Assembly: GCA_036852015.1 (NCBI GenBank)
Contig: JAANDG010000038.1
Span: 62,001 to 126,000, forward strand
DNA: 64,000 nucleotides
Direction: 5' to 3'
Source: Pelodera strongyloides
Lineage: Eukaryota > Nematoda > Chromadorea > Rhabditida > Rhabditidae
This document shows positions 42,361 through 50,859 of this stretch, in pieces. Below the pieces are notes generated by a model. That model saw nothing but the letters and a program-made list of their open reading frames with translations. It had not been told where the DNA came from and searched no databases. The position numbers were made by a program, and so were the translations under genes. The stretch's first letter is position 1, and the number at the start of each line of letters is the position of its first letter.

Positions 42361-45300
42361 ATGTGTATCTGATTTTTTCCAGAAGTTCTACTACCTCTCG
42401 GGTGGCAGTTGTGTGCCTTGCGAGTGCGGACTAGGTTCTTCTTCCCTCGAATGTTCTGGAAACGGACAGTGCACATGTGCTGGTCAAGCTGCAGGACGAC
42501 GGTGCGATCGATGTCCAACAAATAATCAGGTACGTTAGGAATTAACTGACTTAGGCTTAGGCTTAGGCTTAGGCTTAGGCTTAGGCTTAGGCTTAGGCTT
42601 AGGCTTAGGCTTTAGGCTTAGGCTTAGGCTTAGGCTTAGGCTTAAGCTTAGGCTTAGGCGAGAGTACGAGAGTGTTTACTTTATCCATAAGGCATGTAAC
42701 CCCCCTAGCGAGTGTATGAATAAAAGATTGAAGAGGTAATCGATACTCCAATTTTAGGTGCTAGATGCCAAATCCCTGAAGTGTCTTTCCATTCGGGACC
42801 GATGCCCTTCGCAAATTGAGTACGGTATTCAATGGCCGACCACAGTGCGCGGCGCGATCGCCAGACAATCCTGTCCCTATACCGAGGTGAGGGATTTTTA
42901 AAGGGAATATATACGTGGTTTAGTTTTTGGTTATCATTGTCAGAACACCCTTATATATGTAGTAGGCTGACATATGACACAGCATAACTTGACGATGAAT
43001 CATGGACGGACGTGACAGATATTTTCAACGAGGTGTCACACCTGCACGTCTTTACCGATGCGAAACGCTGTACGAAACCAGAAATGATCCTAAACTACAA
43101 AATTATAATATACCTCTTCAGGTGGGTCTTGCCACTCGCGCCTGCAGTAAAGAGGGCAAATGGATGGAAGTGAATAACTACAATTGCACCCGACCTGAGT
43201 ACACCAACGTCATTGCAAAGGTTTGTCTTATATTTATTTTTCCGGCATGGGTGCGTGCGGCGTGCACAGTGCACACGCCGCGGATAAGACTGGCCAAACA
43301 ACTTAGTTTCATCTGCGCTGCTCACACATCTTTTTCGTCTTACAATTAAGCGGTATCTTAGTGTTCCGTAACCCGTAACCACCTGGCATACCGCTTTAGC
43401 CTTACAATTTTCAGCTCGGCGCTACGAGTCCCTCGGAAGTTGTCTCCGCCGTCTATAACGCGACCACGATCTCGGATACTGTACGCGGGCGGAATCTGGA
43501 AATTGGGCGTTCTGTGATCGAGCGCCTTTTAGAGGGCGAAATCAGAGCGGGAGGAACGCGAATGACACATTTAATCGACGAATCGTTCACCGTGAAACTG
43601 ATCGAATCGGCTGCAGTTGTGGGTTTTGTAGTTTAAATATAGAATTGTTCTATATGTATTGGTCTAGTATTCACTTGCTCGCGTACTACGTTCTCAGGCG
43701 CGTAGCGCGGAAAAGCGCAGCCGCGTCCGCCGAAAAGAGGTGGCTTTTTAACATGGGAAAGGCGGAGACGCAGAAAAGAGATTACTCTGTGTCTCGGTTT
43801 TTTTTCAATGCAAACTTGCGATCTTTTCCCGCGGACGCGGTTACGCATTTCCGCGCTACGCGCCTGAGGACCATATTAGGTCGTGTGCATTCCATCCGAC
43901 TTCCATCAAATTGAAATGAAATGAAATGATTTATTACTGACCGACAAAAAATCAATGCGCGGCTCAGTTTTTGATAAGTCCTGACCTTCTTTAATTTGAG
44001 ACCTGAGCCTAAGCCTAAGCCTAAGCCGCGGGGCTCGGCATCCACCGCTCTGGCTCCTAGACTAGAGGGTTCTCTCCATCTCTCTGATCTGATATTTATG
44101 GACAACACTCAAATGTCTCTGGACGCACAATTTATATACTGTTGATTGTATTGTAATACGTTATTAGAACAAGCGATGCGCGAAACGAGGAGAAGCGGCT
44201 CAGAAGTACATCTACGGTAGTTTACGGTAGGTACCGTATTTTTTTTGCCTATTTTTTTCAGATTCTCCCTCGTGAGTCGCCACTGGAGTACGATCTGTTG
44301 GCGAGTCGCCTAAATGCCTATGGATATGAACTTCTTCAACTTCATGAACAGATGCCTTTCCTGAATCCGTTTGCAGTTCAGACCGATTCTATCTGTGAGT
44401 TTCAGGCTTAGGCTTAGGCTTAGGCTTAGGTTTCTCTGTTTCTCTGGCTATTTACGTCACTCCCTCTTTGACACGCACACTCTCTCTTTCTCTCTCTCTC
44501 TCTCGTGGTTTGCTTCTCCTTTTCTCGCTTTCAGTTTTTCCTCCCTTAACCGTGAGTTGATGTTAGCTGAACATATGTGTGCAGTAGTATGTGTGGACTG
44601 CAGTGGAATCGGCTTATTGGATAATACCGGACACCATTGGACACCACTCACTGGACACCCTTGGACACTCTTGGACACCCTTGGACAGCCAATGCGGAAA
44701 ATTTACATGTTTCTGAAATGCTTAGGAATTGAAAAATAAACCGACAGATTGCTTGAGTGAAACGTAGCTCGTACACAAAAGGCTAATGAAGTGTGGTGTG
44801 AAGAAGCTATCCTCAACACTCCATTTAACTACACCCGATCCGCCAAATACACCGCGCACTGAATGATGTTTTGTAGCCGAAAAGCAATTGAAAACCCCAG
44901 GTAGAATGCCGATCAAAAAGAAAAGACTACTTGTGTTTAAAAAATACAAAAAACATCAGCGAAATGAAGAACTGTTCGCTTTCGTCCATCCTATACGCCC
45001 ACCCTATAAGTTAGTTTCAGGGGGTCCAAGACGCTTTGGTGTGTCCAAGAGTGTCCAAGAGTGTCCACTGGTGTCCAAGGGTGTCCAGTGAGTGTCCAAT
45101 GGTGTCCGGGTGTATTATCCAATAAGCCAGTGGATCTCTCTCCCTTCCTCTCTCACTGGCTCTATCTCCTTCGCTCTCTCTCGTTTTCGGTACACTGCAG
45201 ATGCAAGATAATAACTTAATTTCAGTATTCCTAATCGACCGCCTCAATTCCCCCTCCTCGCTTCCCAAATGGAATAACATTGTGAAACGACTTCCGGAAA

Positions 45301-48300
45301 GTTTCCCCTCCGTTCAGGTAAATGTGGCCGGAGAAGACGTCAACTCGGTGTTCATTATGGTTCTACCCAATGCAAAGTGTATCAGGTAGGTATTGTCTTA
45401 TTATTTAAACGCGCAAGGTTTGGCCTGATCCGTTTTTATGTCCATGACGGAGTTGTATTCGGGCACTTGGTATAAGTAGCGCAACTTTTCAAAATACGCA
45501 CATTCCCGCATTATTACATAAACTTTGGAAGATACAAGCTATGCTTCAGACGTTTCGTATAACCATGGCCATTTTTCATGGTGTCCCCTGCTTTGCCCAC
45601 TGAGGCGGCTACAGCCGTCCGGTTTTTCGCTGCACTAAATACATGTTTGAAAATAAAGAACCCATTTCTCTAAATGACTCTCTGTCTCTCGACACCTATG
45701 TAAAGTCATTTTTGCATCCGACGTAAAATAGTGCATCCAGCACTATTCCCTCCCCCCCTTTAAATCTTAAATTGTCCAATTTTTTATTTATAGGTGCGCA
45801 CACCCAGTTGTCGCTGTGATGGCCAATACCTCGGAGCCGATCACCGTCGAGTTTCCACTAGAGGAAAGTAGTGGATGGAGGTAAATAAAAACTCTAATTC
45901 ATTATTTGTTTTCTTTATCTGTTCACGTATACGACAACTGTTCTTCAGAAACATGGCCGTTAGGTAATTATGTAAAATTCTGCCTGCAATGTTGTCATGA
46001 AAAGCTCTCCTTATTATTCAAAGAAAGCAGGGGTACTGGAGTTCTCATCTGTCTCATCATATGGAATGGAAATTTGAACGTCTTTTCATAATTACAGCCG
46101 TTTTTTGAAGCTTGTGTTGGACGCTAAATTCCCATGTAGTGTATTCGACAATTATTTTCATTTGCAGGCAACATACGGGAGTGTATACTTTTCAAAAACC
46201 TGTTGTCATATCGCTTTAATCGCTCACCTTTTAGATACCCCGAATGTGTGCTGTTCTCCCTTCATTCTCGTGATCACTGGACAGCTGATGGGGCTGAACT
46301 GATCGGAGTGAATGCCACTCATGTCACTTGTCAATATAAGGAGACGGGCATGTATACGGTACTCCTTCAGGTGGATCAGGGAGTTGTGGTAAGTTTGCAA
46401 GAAATAATATATACAAGCGAGGTACCCTGCAACAGAGAGAGAGAGAGATGTAAATCGCGCGAGAGTGAAGTGCTCTATTGATGTGCCATGCAAAATGGTG
46501 GGTGCGTGCGCGTTGTTCGCGGCACCGAACTACGAAGCCAACAATATAGTTTACTTTTTTCAGATGCGAATTTCTTCGCACGGCTCGATTGCGTCACCGA
46601 TATCCGCGGCAATCGCTCTGCTAATCTGCGCTCTCTCGATTCTGTGCACAATTTTCCGGCGCGGAATTCGTACAAAGTTTGTGCGCGTCGGTTTCATCGT
46701 CTTCTTTATCTGCCACGCGACGAACGCATACTTTGCACATAAGGTGGCCGTCAATCAGGTGAGCACATAAACTTTGACATTATGCCCGCGGAAAACGGCT
46801 AAGCGTGCCTGCACACAAAAACTACCCCTGAGGATTCTTCAGTTAAATAAGCCAGTATTGGCTGGAAAACTCTCCGCTTGTGGGTTTCAATCACAATTTA
46901 CGCTTCATTGGTGCCCTGTAGTATGTAATTGCTGAACAGTGTGGGCGCACGCTTACACGTTACAATTAGCTTCGGCTCCGAGAGTAACAGATATCACACA
47001 GATAAACCATGTTCTATGTGAAACGTTAACTATGTAGTTTACTTCGCCAGTCCATACTGGCTTACTAATACATTAGTACTTACATTAGTATTCGAAAGAA
47101 ACTTAAAGGGATCGGTTCACCTGAAATAGTGTCTGTTTTTTTGTTTCTTTATTTTCTATAAAGGATAATAAAAATTTGAAATACAAAAAGTAGTGTGTAG
47201 GACAATTACCCTTTCTGCATTCCGGACCGATCACTCCACCACTTTATCAACAAATATCTTTGTGCGTGTTGAAATAGAACACTATTTTTGTATTCCAAAT
47301 TTTTATTATCCCTTATAGAAAATAAAGAAACAAAAAAAACAGACACAATTTAAGGTGAACCGATCCCTTTAAACTGTTGTTTCCAGATCTTCTGCCCTGT
47401 CCGCAATGCGATCCTTTCATTCTGCGCAACTACTCCATTTGCCTGGTTGTTCCTCTATTCACTGCATATCTACAGAATGCTGGCGGATGGAAACCCGGCA
47501 ACCAGGTATCAATTATTAAGTACCTAACGCTTAAAGCGGTATGACAGCCGTTTAGTGAGAAGCCCAAACAATGTGATTCGAATAAAACATAGTAAGAGAG
47601 AAACCAGCAAGCCATGCGCACGGAGTCAGGTGCTTTACTTCTTACGAGAAATATTACTGAAGCACGTAATACATGAGTACGTATCTCAAATGAAGATTTA
47701 TAGATGCCACAGCCACACCCTGTTGTGATATGTATGAGGCACACGTACACTCGTGTGGTAATTATGGACGAGAGTTCTTCAAAATACATAGGCACCACCT
47801 CAACTCTACAGTATCTTTCCATTTCAGTGCTGCCGTGTGTCTCTCCGTGGGTCTAGTTCTCCCGTGTCTCCTGTCTTCTGGAACTTTCCTTCTAACTTCG
47901 GATTGTTCTCTTCATCCGAGTGCCTGGTTATTCTGGACAATCGCCATTCCTGTAGTCATCTTCCTTCTCGTAAGTACAAACTATAAAATACAGTGTCCTT
48001 AGTACAAACTACAAACAAAGTTCCTAGCAGTCACTGATTTTGGGGTAATGTATTCTAACCTTGCCGTTTTTTATTTTAATCCTATTATAGTATGTACCTT
48101 AGGAACTGAGGTAAGGACTGTTTCAAAGTGTTTCTGTTGGATATAACTAAGTATAAGATAAGACATTAGAAAAGTTCCTATGGTCCTGATTAGTATCAGT
48201 GCAATCTGTTATCCAGTAATGTATTCCAACTAAGGGCATGTCAAGGGGGATTCTGCGCAGAAAGGCATCTCCAGGCGCAGACTAAGTAAATCTCAAAAGG

Positions 48301-50859
48301 CGCCCAATACAGTAACCATAAAAATGGCGCCAGAATAAATATTTGAGATTTTGTCATAAACGTGAACAAACACGCCGCAACGCAAGCAACGGGCGCGTTG
48401 CGGCGAGCCGGTAATTCAAGCCGTCCCGTGGACAGAGATTTGGCTTAGCTCTGTCCGCACGACTAGAATCCCATACTGAAGGAGTTTTTTTTTTTTTTTT
48501 TTTGAAATTGTTTTTCTCCTTACATGAAAGTTTTTGTTTATTTTTATTTCACTTTCCTTACCTTCAAAACGCAAGCTTTTTTTTGAGCCCAATATGCAAA
48601 ACCGGCTTGACATTCCCTTTAAATTTAATTTTAGCTCTCTTTCTACGCCTCGGCCACCTCGTATCTCATCTCTGGTGACAAGCAATACGACGTGATAGTT
48701 GTGAAGTTTTCCCTGAGAAGAACACTATTGCAACATTTACTTTTGGTAAGTGCTGAGTACAAATATAAACAACACGTCCGAAGCCAGTTGAAACCTCGAA
48801 CGGCTAGGTGGTTTCCTTATAAGCCGCTTCGTTTTGAATGACAATAAGCCATAACTCATGACTCATGACGCAGTCACATCTATGGTGTTCAACGAAGGCA
48901 CATAATGGAACACATTTACCATGCAATGCATGGCAAATTTGACAGATCACGTGCAATACCGCTTTAAACATTGCAGACCATAGCCACTCTTCTCTACACC
49001 GGTTGTGCCATCCTCCTTCCTTTGTCATCACTGCCGCAACCATTTACTGAGATTGCAACCAATACAACACTAGTGATTGCTGCACTCTACATCCTTGTAT
49101 GGTCGTGCTCCGTGTCAAGATCGGTGAGGAAGGAGATTTCTTCATGAAGAAAATTAATTAAATAAAAAGCCACTATTAAAATTATAGTAAAACCTAAAAC
49201 TATTATTAAAATCAAAATACTTAAATCTTTAAAAAGTTTAAAGCTCATTTTTTCTTCACTCATCATTCATCATCATTTTCTTCATGCATCACGTCAAGTC
49301 TCATTGCTATTCAAATCGGTCATCTGTTTCTGTTTATATGTTCGTTTCTAATTTTCATCCTCGGATGCACACCTTTGGTGTATTTAATAAATAAATAAAT
49401 AATTTCCGTATGACCACTTTAGGCCGGTTAAGAGGATGCTGAATTAGTGGTGAACTGCATTCTAATAGTAGTAACTGCGCGTTTTTCTATATCAGACATC
49501 TACGCTTTGCATATAGTTGTGAAGTTGAGCATGGTCGTGTTCAGTGTCCAGATCGGTAGGGGAGTCTTTAAATCAAAGGACCATTCTAAAAGGTTTCAAG
49601 CCATGTGGAAGAACAGCACTGCCAGTTTATTGCAGATTTAGACTTCATAGATATAGCCGTACTCTGTAGGTGGCTGAATTTTATTGTACGCAGTTTTTTT
49701 CAGCTCGCAATATAGCCTACAGTACACCAAACTTTGAATATCAAAAAAAACCGGCCGAAATATGGTCTAGAGTACCATGAGCCTGTATCTATAGTAACTG
49801 TAGTAACCCGTTTAAACCCAATGGAGCGACATGTTAATGCTATCGTACTTATCGTAAACTTCATACTTCATATTTCGTGTTCCAGCAATCACAAAACGCC
49901 CAGTTGCACAGTATGTGGATGGATCAAAGTGCCCGGAAGAGCGGAGTTCTCGATTCGACGACCGAACCACACTGCGATAGCCCACTCATCCCTCACGGTA
50001 GGGAGTTTCCTAGCGACTTGTAGTTTGTAGTTTGTAGCCAAGCAAAACTATGGAAAATCTGGTTAATGTGCCGCTCGCACACGGTGTGCCCTTTGTGCGC
50101 CTCCCCCCTCCCCTCCGAAAGTTCACCTTGCCTGAAAATAATTCCGGCGTTTTCTCATGTTCGCGCCTTTCTGGCGCACATACAGATCATTGGTTTGTCG
50201 GAGTACCTTTTTCTCGTGATACGCCAACTAAGCGCGCCATACCTGCGCCAGCAAAACACCGTACTTAGTTCGCGCACCGTCGCGCGCGCCCGCCCATCAG
50301 GCGATAACCATCAGTGCGAATTCCTAACTAATTTCCTCCAGACGACCCTGCCGGTTGGATGCCTGATGTGATCCCGGCTCATCCAACACACCTGGCATTG
50401 TCAAGGGCAGAGAATCCACTAGCCAACACTATCTTGAGTCCCGCATCGAAGATCCTGCAGACATCGGTTGATAGGGATTACGGTATGTTTTTCATATTGC
50501 ATGAAATTCGCCGAATTTTAGCCGTTATCTGCGTAATGTGAAGGGATTTAACCCCCGAGTTAGGAATTCTAACTTGTCACAGCAGAGTGACATGACATAA
50601 CACACCTTATGTGTTAGACTGGGGTTCTTACTGGTTTCAGAATAGGTTAGAGCAAAATAATACTCGGAATAAGAGAAATAATCTCGATTCCGACCCGTGA
50701 TAACTTTTGTTCAGATGTTCTGAGACGTATGAGTAAACCATTTCAGATGCTATGAGCACCCTCCCTCGCTTCACCCGTTACGAAGACCAGATGGACGATG
50801 TCTACTACACTTACACCAAGAGAAAACAGCCAACTTCCACATTTGGAAACGATCAATAG
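14651..50859 (+). CDS. fmi-1: Flamingo/Starry night/CELSR-type adhesion GPCR, complete, 60 exons, 2580 aa
   Basis: This encodes a seven-helix atypical cadherin of the Flamingo (Drosophila fmi/stan), CELSR and C. elegans FMI-1 family. In that family it is a homophilic adhesion receptor acting in planar cell polarity and axon guidance at the plasma membrane. I assembled 60 exons by eye. All introns are GT-AG, every junction keeps phase, and exon lengths sum to 7743 nt with a single terminal TAG at 50857-50859. The predicted 2580 residues match the family's usual nematode size. Module order (signal, nine cadherin repeats, EGF, LamG, EGF, LamG, EGF, laminin-EGF, HormR, GAIN/GPS, 7TM, tail) is the family signature. 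Exons average about 129 bp and introns about 480 bp. Exon coordinates are given in the six part-entries that follow. The start is the first Met of a hydrophobic signal peptide. Confidence in family is very high; single small exons or alternative splicing could differ. Confidence 0.96.
15331..16220 (+). other. intron 2 with partial exon-2 duplication and CT/GA tracts
   Basis: An 890-bp intron. It holds the duplicated CAGCAGGAAAGGTRGGAGAAG segment near 15440, CT-rich microsatellite at about 15640-15810 and a GA microsatellite at about 16140-16190. No coding content was seen. Confidence 0.6.
16221..31236 (+). CDS. fmi-1: Flamingo exons 3-25: cadherin repeat array (about nine ECs)
   Basis: Exons: 16221-16365, 16853-16918, 17211-17345, 19689-19748, 19934-20046, 20296-20401, 20560-20650, 20815-21011, 21236-21367, 21507-21614, 21876-22049, 22221-22298, 22658-22771, 23094-23192, 23285-23495, 25908-25993, 26158-26312, 28668-28746, 29194-29307, 29709-29875, 30098-30244, 30649-30788, 31095-31236. 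They encode residues about 166-1118. Calcium-binding linkers are visible in order: [70 protein letters not shown], then a ninth repeat without a linker. LDRE motifs mark most repeats. Linkers after EC3 (DINDH) and EC5 (VNSPP) deviate from DxNDN and may bind calcium weakly. Exon 25 moves into the conserved membrane-distal spacer that precedes the EGF modules in CELSR proteins. Confidence 0.94.
17346..19688 (+). other. intron 5, 2.3 kb, repeats only
   Basis: The intron carries an interrupted TTAGGC run at 18184-18230 and CT microsatellites at about 18650-18720 and 19120-19180. No phase-compatible cadherin exon was found inside, and exons 5 and 6 join in frame without one. Confidence 0.55.
22457..22636. 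repeat. family 1 foldback element in Flamingo intron 14
   Basis: TTAA-bounded. Ends AGCGAAACACCGGCCGG and the inverted copy GGCCAGCATTTCGCT. The right TTAA (22633-22636) lies 21 nt upstream of the first base of exon 15. Confidence 0.8.
23818..23945. repeat. foldback element with ATGG(G)TTTCCAAGTATCC ends
   Basis: Left end ATGGTGTTTCCAAGTATCCC and the right end, an inverted GGAAACTTGGATCCCCAT, form a short palindrome. Relatives are at 26897-27052 and 62612-62762. Confidence 0.6.
24110..24289. repeat. family 1 foldback element in Flamingo intron 17
   Basis: Ends AGCGAAATACCGGCCGG and ACAGGCCGGTATTACGCT, bounded by TTAA at 24110-24113 and 24286-24289. The 2.4-kb intron also holds the family 2 element at 25585-25770 and CT microsatellite near 24740-24785. 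Confidence 0.75.
25585..25770. repeat. family 2 foldback element in Flamingo intron 17
   Basis: TTAA-bounded. Left arm contains CAACTGCATTCCCATGTAGT; right arm contains CATATGGGAATACACCGTCC in inverted relation. Confidence 0.75.
26897..27052. repeat. foldback element with ATGGGGTTTGCAAGTATGC ends
   Basis: The left end ATGGGGTTTGCAAGTATGC and the right end GCATACTTGCAAACCCCAT are a perfect 19-bp inverted repeat. The element is located in intron 19 of the Flamingo gene. Confidence 0.75.
28497..28651. repeat. family 1 foldback element in Flamingo intron 19
   Basis: Ends ACGAAATACTGGCCGG and ACGGCCGGTTTTTCGCT with TTAA on both sides. The right TTAA ends 17 nt before exon 20. Confidence 0.8.
28901..29143 (+). 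repeat. element with ACCAGACGGC...TATATAATAAGAT ends (copy A)
   Basis: Begins AACCAGACCCAGACGGCC followed by ATCGCCGCCTGA, and ends TTTTATATAATAAGAT. The interior is unrelated to copy B at 40034-40265; only the ends are shared. No terminal inverted repeat was seen. It lies in intron 20, about 50 nt before exon 21, in the same direction as transcription. Confidence 0.55.
30335..30395 (+). repeat. tRNA-like fragment (B-box type)
   Basis: GCCGGTTCAACTCCCGG resembles a B box, but the A-box half is incomplete. It directly precedes the family 3 element and may be the remains of a SINE head. Confidence 0.3.
30401..30580. repeat. family 3 foldback element in Flamingo intron 23
   Basis: TTAA-bounded, with ends AAGCCGTATTGTACCTA and TAGGTACAATACGGCTT in inverted relation and arms of about 80 bp. 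Confidence 0.85.
31514..42529 (+). CDS. fmi-1: Flamingo exons 26-45: EGF, laminin-G and laminin-EGF modules
   Basis: Exons: 31514-31633, 33173-33332, 33678-33759, 34887-35015, 35829-35964, 36355-36444, 36822-36942, 37203-37286, 37720-37820, 38136-38223, 38591-38695, 38822-38889, 39179-39240, 39737-39915, 40327-40473, 40806-40952, 41284-41389, 41717-41830, 41987-42141, 42383-42529. Residues about 1119-1899. Order read from the translation: spacer; Cys-rich EGF ([12 protein letters not shown]); canonical EGF ([12 protein letters not shown]...CECAPGW); a divergent EGF; laminin-G 1 (about 1328-1524); EGF ([12 protein letters not shown]); laminin-G 2 (about 1568-1725); two EGFs; then laminin-type EGF ([18 protein letters not shown] through RRCDRC). 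The order matches FMI/CELSR proteins. Confidence 0.93.
31790..31876 (-). repeat. tRNA-derived SINE-like head
   Basis: Read on the minus strand, GGTGGTCTAGTGGATAACGA resembles an A box and CAACGGTTCGATTCCGC a B box, about 40 nt apart. No matching acceptor stem is present and a 5' end cannot be paired, so it is not a functional tRNA gene. It sits in intron 26. Confidence 0.5.
32140..32310. repeat. GA microsatellite block in Flamingo intron 26
   Basis: Long GAGAGA runs are separated by GGGTGGGGTGATAGA spacers that repeat at least twice, so a short minisatellite is superimposed on the microsatellite. The rest of the 1.5-kb intron has a further GA tract at 32520-32620. Confidence 0.7.
33345..33376. 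repeat. GTTT tetranucleotide repeat
   Basis: About seven consecutive GTTT units lie in intron 27, just downstream of the exon 27 donor. Confidence 0.85.
34250..34384. repeat. family 2 foldback element in Flamingo intron 28
   Basis: TTAA at 34250-34253 and 34381-34384. Left end AGCTGTCTGATATGTGGTTT and right end AAACACGTGCCGTACCGCT are imperfect inverted copies. Confidence 0.7.
36030..36105 (+). repeat. tRNA-derived SINE-like head
   Basis: GACGGTGTAGTGGTGGAGTG (A-box-like) and CGCGGGTTTGATTTCCGC (B-box-like) are spaced as in a tRNA, but there is no acceptor stem. Located in intron 30. Confidence 0.45.
40034..40265 (+). repeat. element with ACCAGACGGC...TATATAATAAGAT ends (copy B)
   Basis: Begins AACCAGACGGCTATCGCC and ends CTCCTTTATATAATAAGAT. 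The first 40 bp include a small hairpin around CGCCTGAGG / CTCAGGCG. It lies in intron 39, sense orientation, about 60 nt before exon 40. Confidence 0.55.
40727..40775. repeat. interstitial telomere-type run (CCTAAG)n
   Basis: An interrupted array of AGCCTA units (complement of TTAGGC) in intron 40. Similar short runs are at 18184-18230, 21170-21220, 26346-26385, 29907-29943, 41010-41034, 41201-41228, 44006-44027 and 44403-44431. Confidence 0.8.
41514..41580. repeat. GA dinucleotide microsatellite
   Basis: More than 30 uninterrupted GA units in intron 42. Confidence 0.95.
42246..42358. repeat. CCCTCT / CT microsatellite
   Basis: About eleven CCCTCT hexamers are followed by some sixteen CT dinucleotides in intron 44, ending near the exon 45 acceptor. 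Confidence 0.9.
42551..42658. repeat. interstitial telomeric array (TTAGGC)n
   Basis: About 17 copies of TTAGGC in head-to-tail order, with one extra T and one A-for-G variant, lie entirely within intron 45 of the Flamingo gene. TTAGGC is the nematode telomere unit. Confidence 0.95.
42758..46388 (+). CDS. fmi-1: Flamingo exons 46-52: HormR motif, GAIN domain and degenerate GPS
   Basis: Exons: 42758-42886, 43122-43220, 43415-43618, 44262-44394, 45226-45385, 45794-45880, 46235-46388. Residues about 1900-2221. [20 protein letters not shown] followed by ACSKEGKW is a hormone-receptor motif, and the following alpha/beta segment is the GAIN domain. The GPS lies in exon 52. It keeps a first Cys (YPEC) and a third Cys (HVTC), but the usual second Cys is Ala (DGAEL) and the fourth is Tyr (CQY), and the cleavage tripeptide HL-T/S reads E-T-G. 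One whole disulfide pair and the catalytic His are therefore missing, so autoproteolysis is unlikely. This is seen in the sequence; absence of cleavage is inferred. Confidence 0.9.
43691..43871. repeat. GC-rich foldback element in Flamingo intron 48
   Basis: Left arm CTCAGGCGCGTAGCGCGGAA and right arm TTCCGCGCTACGCGCCTGAG are perfect inverted copies. The similarity continues inward through GCGTCCGC / GCGGACGC, so the arms are about 50 bp. No TTAA at the ends. Confidence 0.85.
44611..45128. repeat. 518-bp foldback with GGACACC(A/C)TTGG repeats
   Basis: Ends GGCTTATTGGATAATACC and its inverted copy GGTGTATTATCCAATAAGCC-like at 45109-45128. Inside each end lies a block of about seven repeated GGACAC(C)nnTTGG motifs in inverted orientation (44628-44690 and 45030-45108). 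The smaller element at 7596-7752 has the same ends. Located in intron 49. Confidence 0.8.
46089..46219. repeat. family 2 foldback element in Flamingo intron 51
   Basis: Right end CCTGTTGTCATATCGCTTTAA; left end ACAGCCGTTTTTTGAAGC. The terminal TTAA stops 15 nt before exon 52. Confidence 0.65.
46564..49123 (+). CDS. fmi-1: Flamingo exons 53-57: seven-transmembrane domain
   Basis: Exons: 46564-46758, 47387-47505, 47828-47969, 48635-48745, 48977-49123. Residues about 2222-2459. Seven hydrophobic helices can be counted: [120 protein letters not shown]. The Cys before TM3 (FCPVRN) and the Cys in the second extracellular loop ([10 protein letters not shown]) are retained, consistent with the conserved class B/adhesion disulfide. 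Confidence 0.93.
47103..47372. repeat. family 6 near-perfect foldback in Flamingo intron 53
   Basis: Ends TTAAAGGGATCGGTTCACCT and inverted copy GGTGAACCGATCCCTTTAA. Arms of about 95 bp run through TTTCTTTATTTTCTATAA on both sides. The right TTAA ends 14 nt before exon 54. Confidence 0.85.
49886..50859 (+). CDS. fmi-1: Flamingo exons 58-60: cytoplasmic tail and stop
   Basis: Exons: 49886-49997, 50342-50482, 50747-50859. They encode about 120 residues rich in Ser, Pro and Asp, with a Tyr-rich stretch near the end ([12 protein letters not shown]) and a C-terminus FGNDQ. No known domain is visible. The tail is much shorter than in vertebrate CELSR proteins. Phases (1,1) join exactly and the stop TAG is at 50857-50859. 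Confidence 0.88.

Noticed and set aside
42551..42658. Regular repeats that could be mistaken for a CRISPR array
   Set aside because: Pure 6-bp telomeric tandem units without spacers in a eukaryotic intron.
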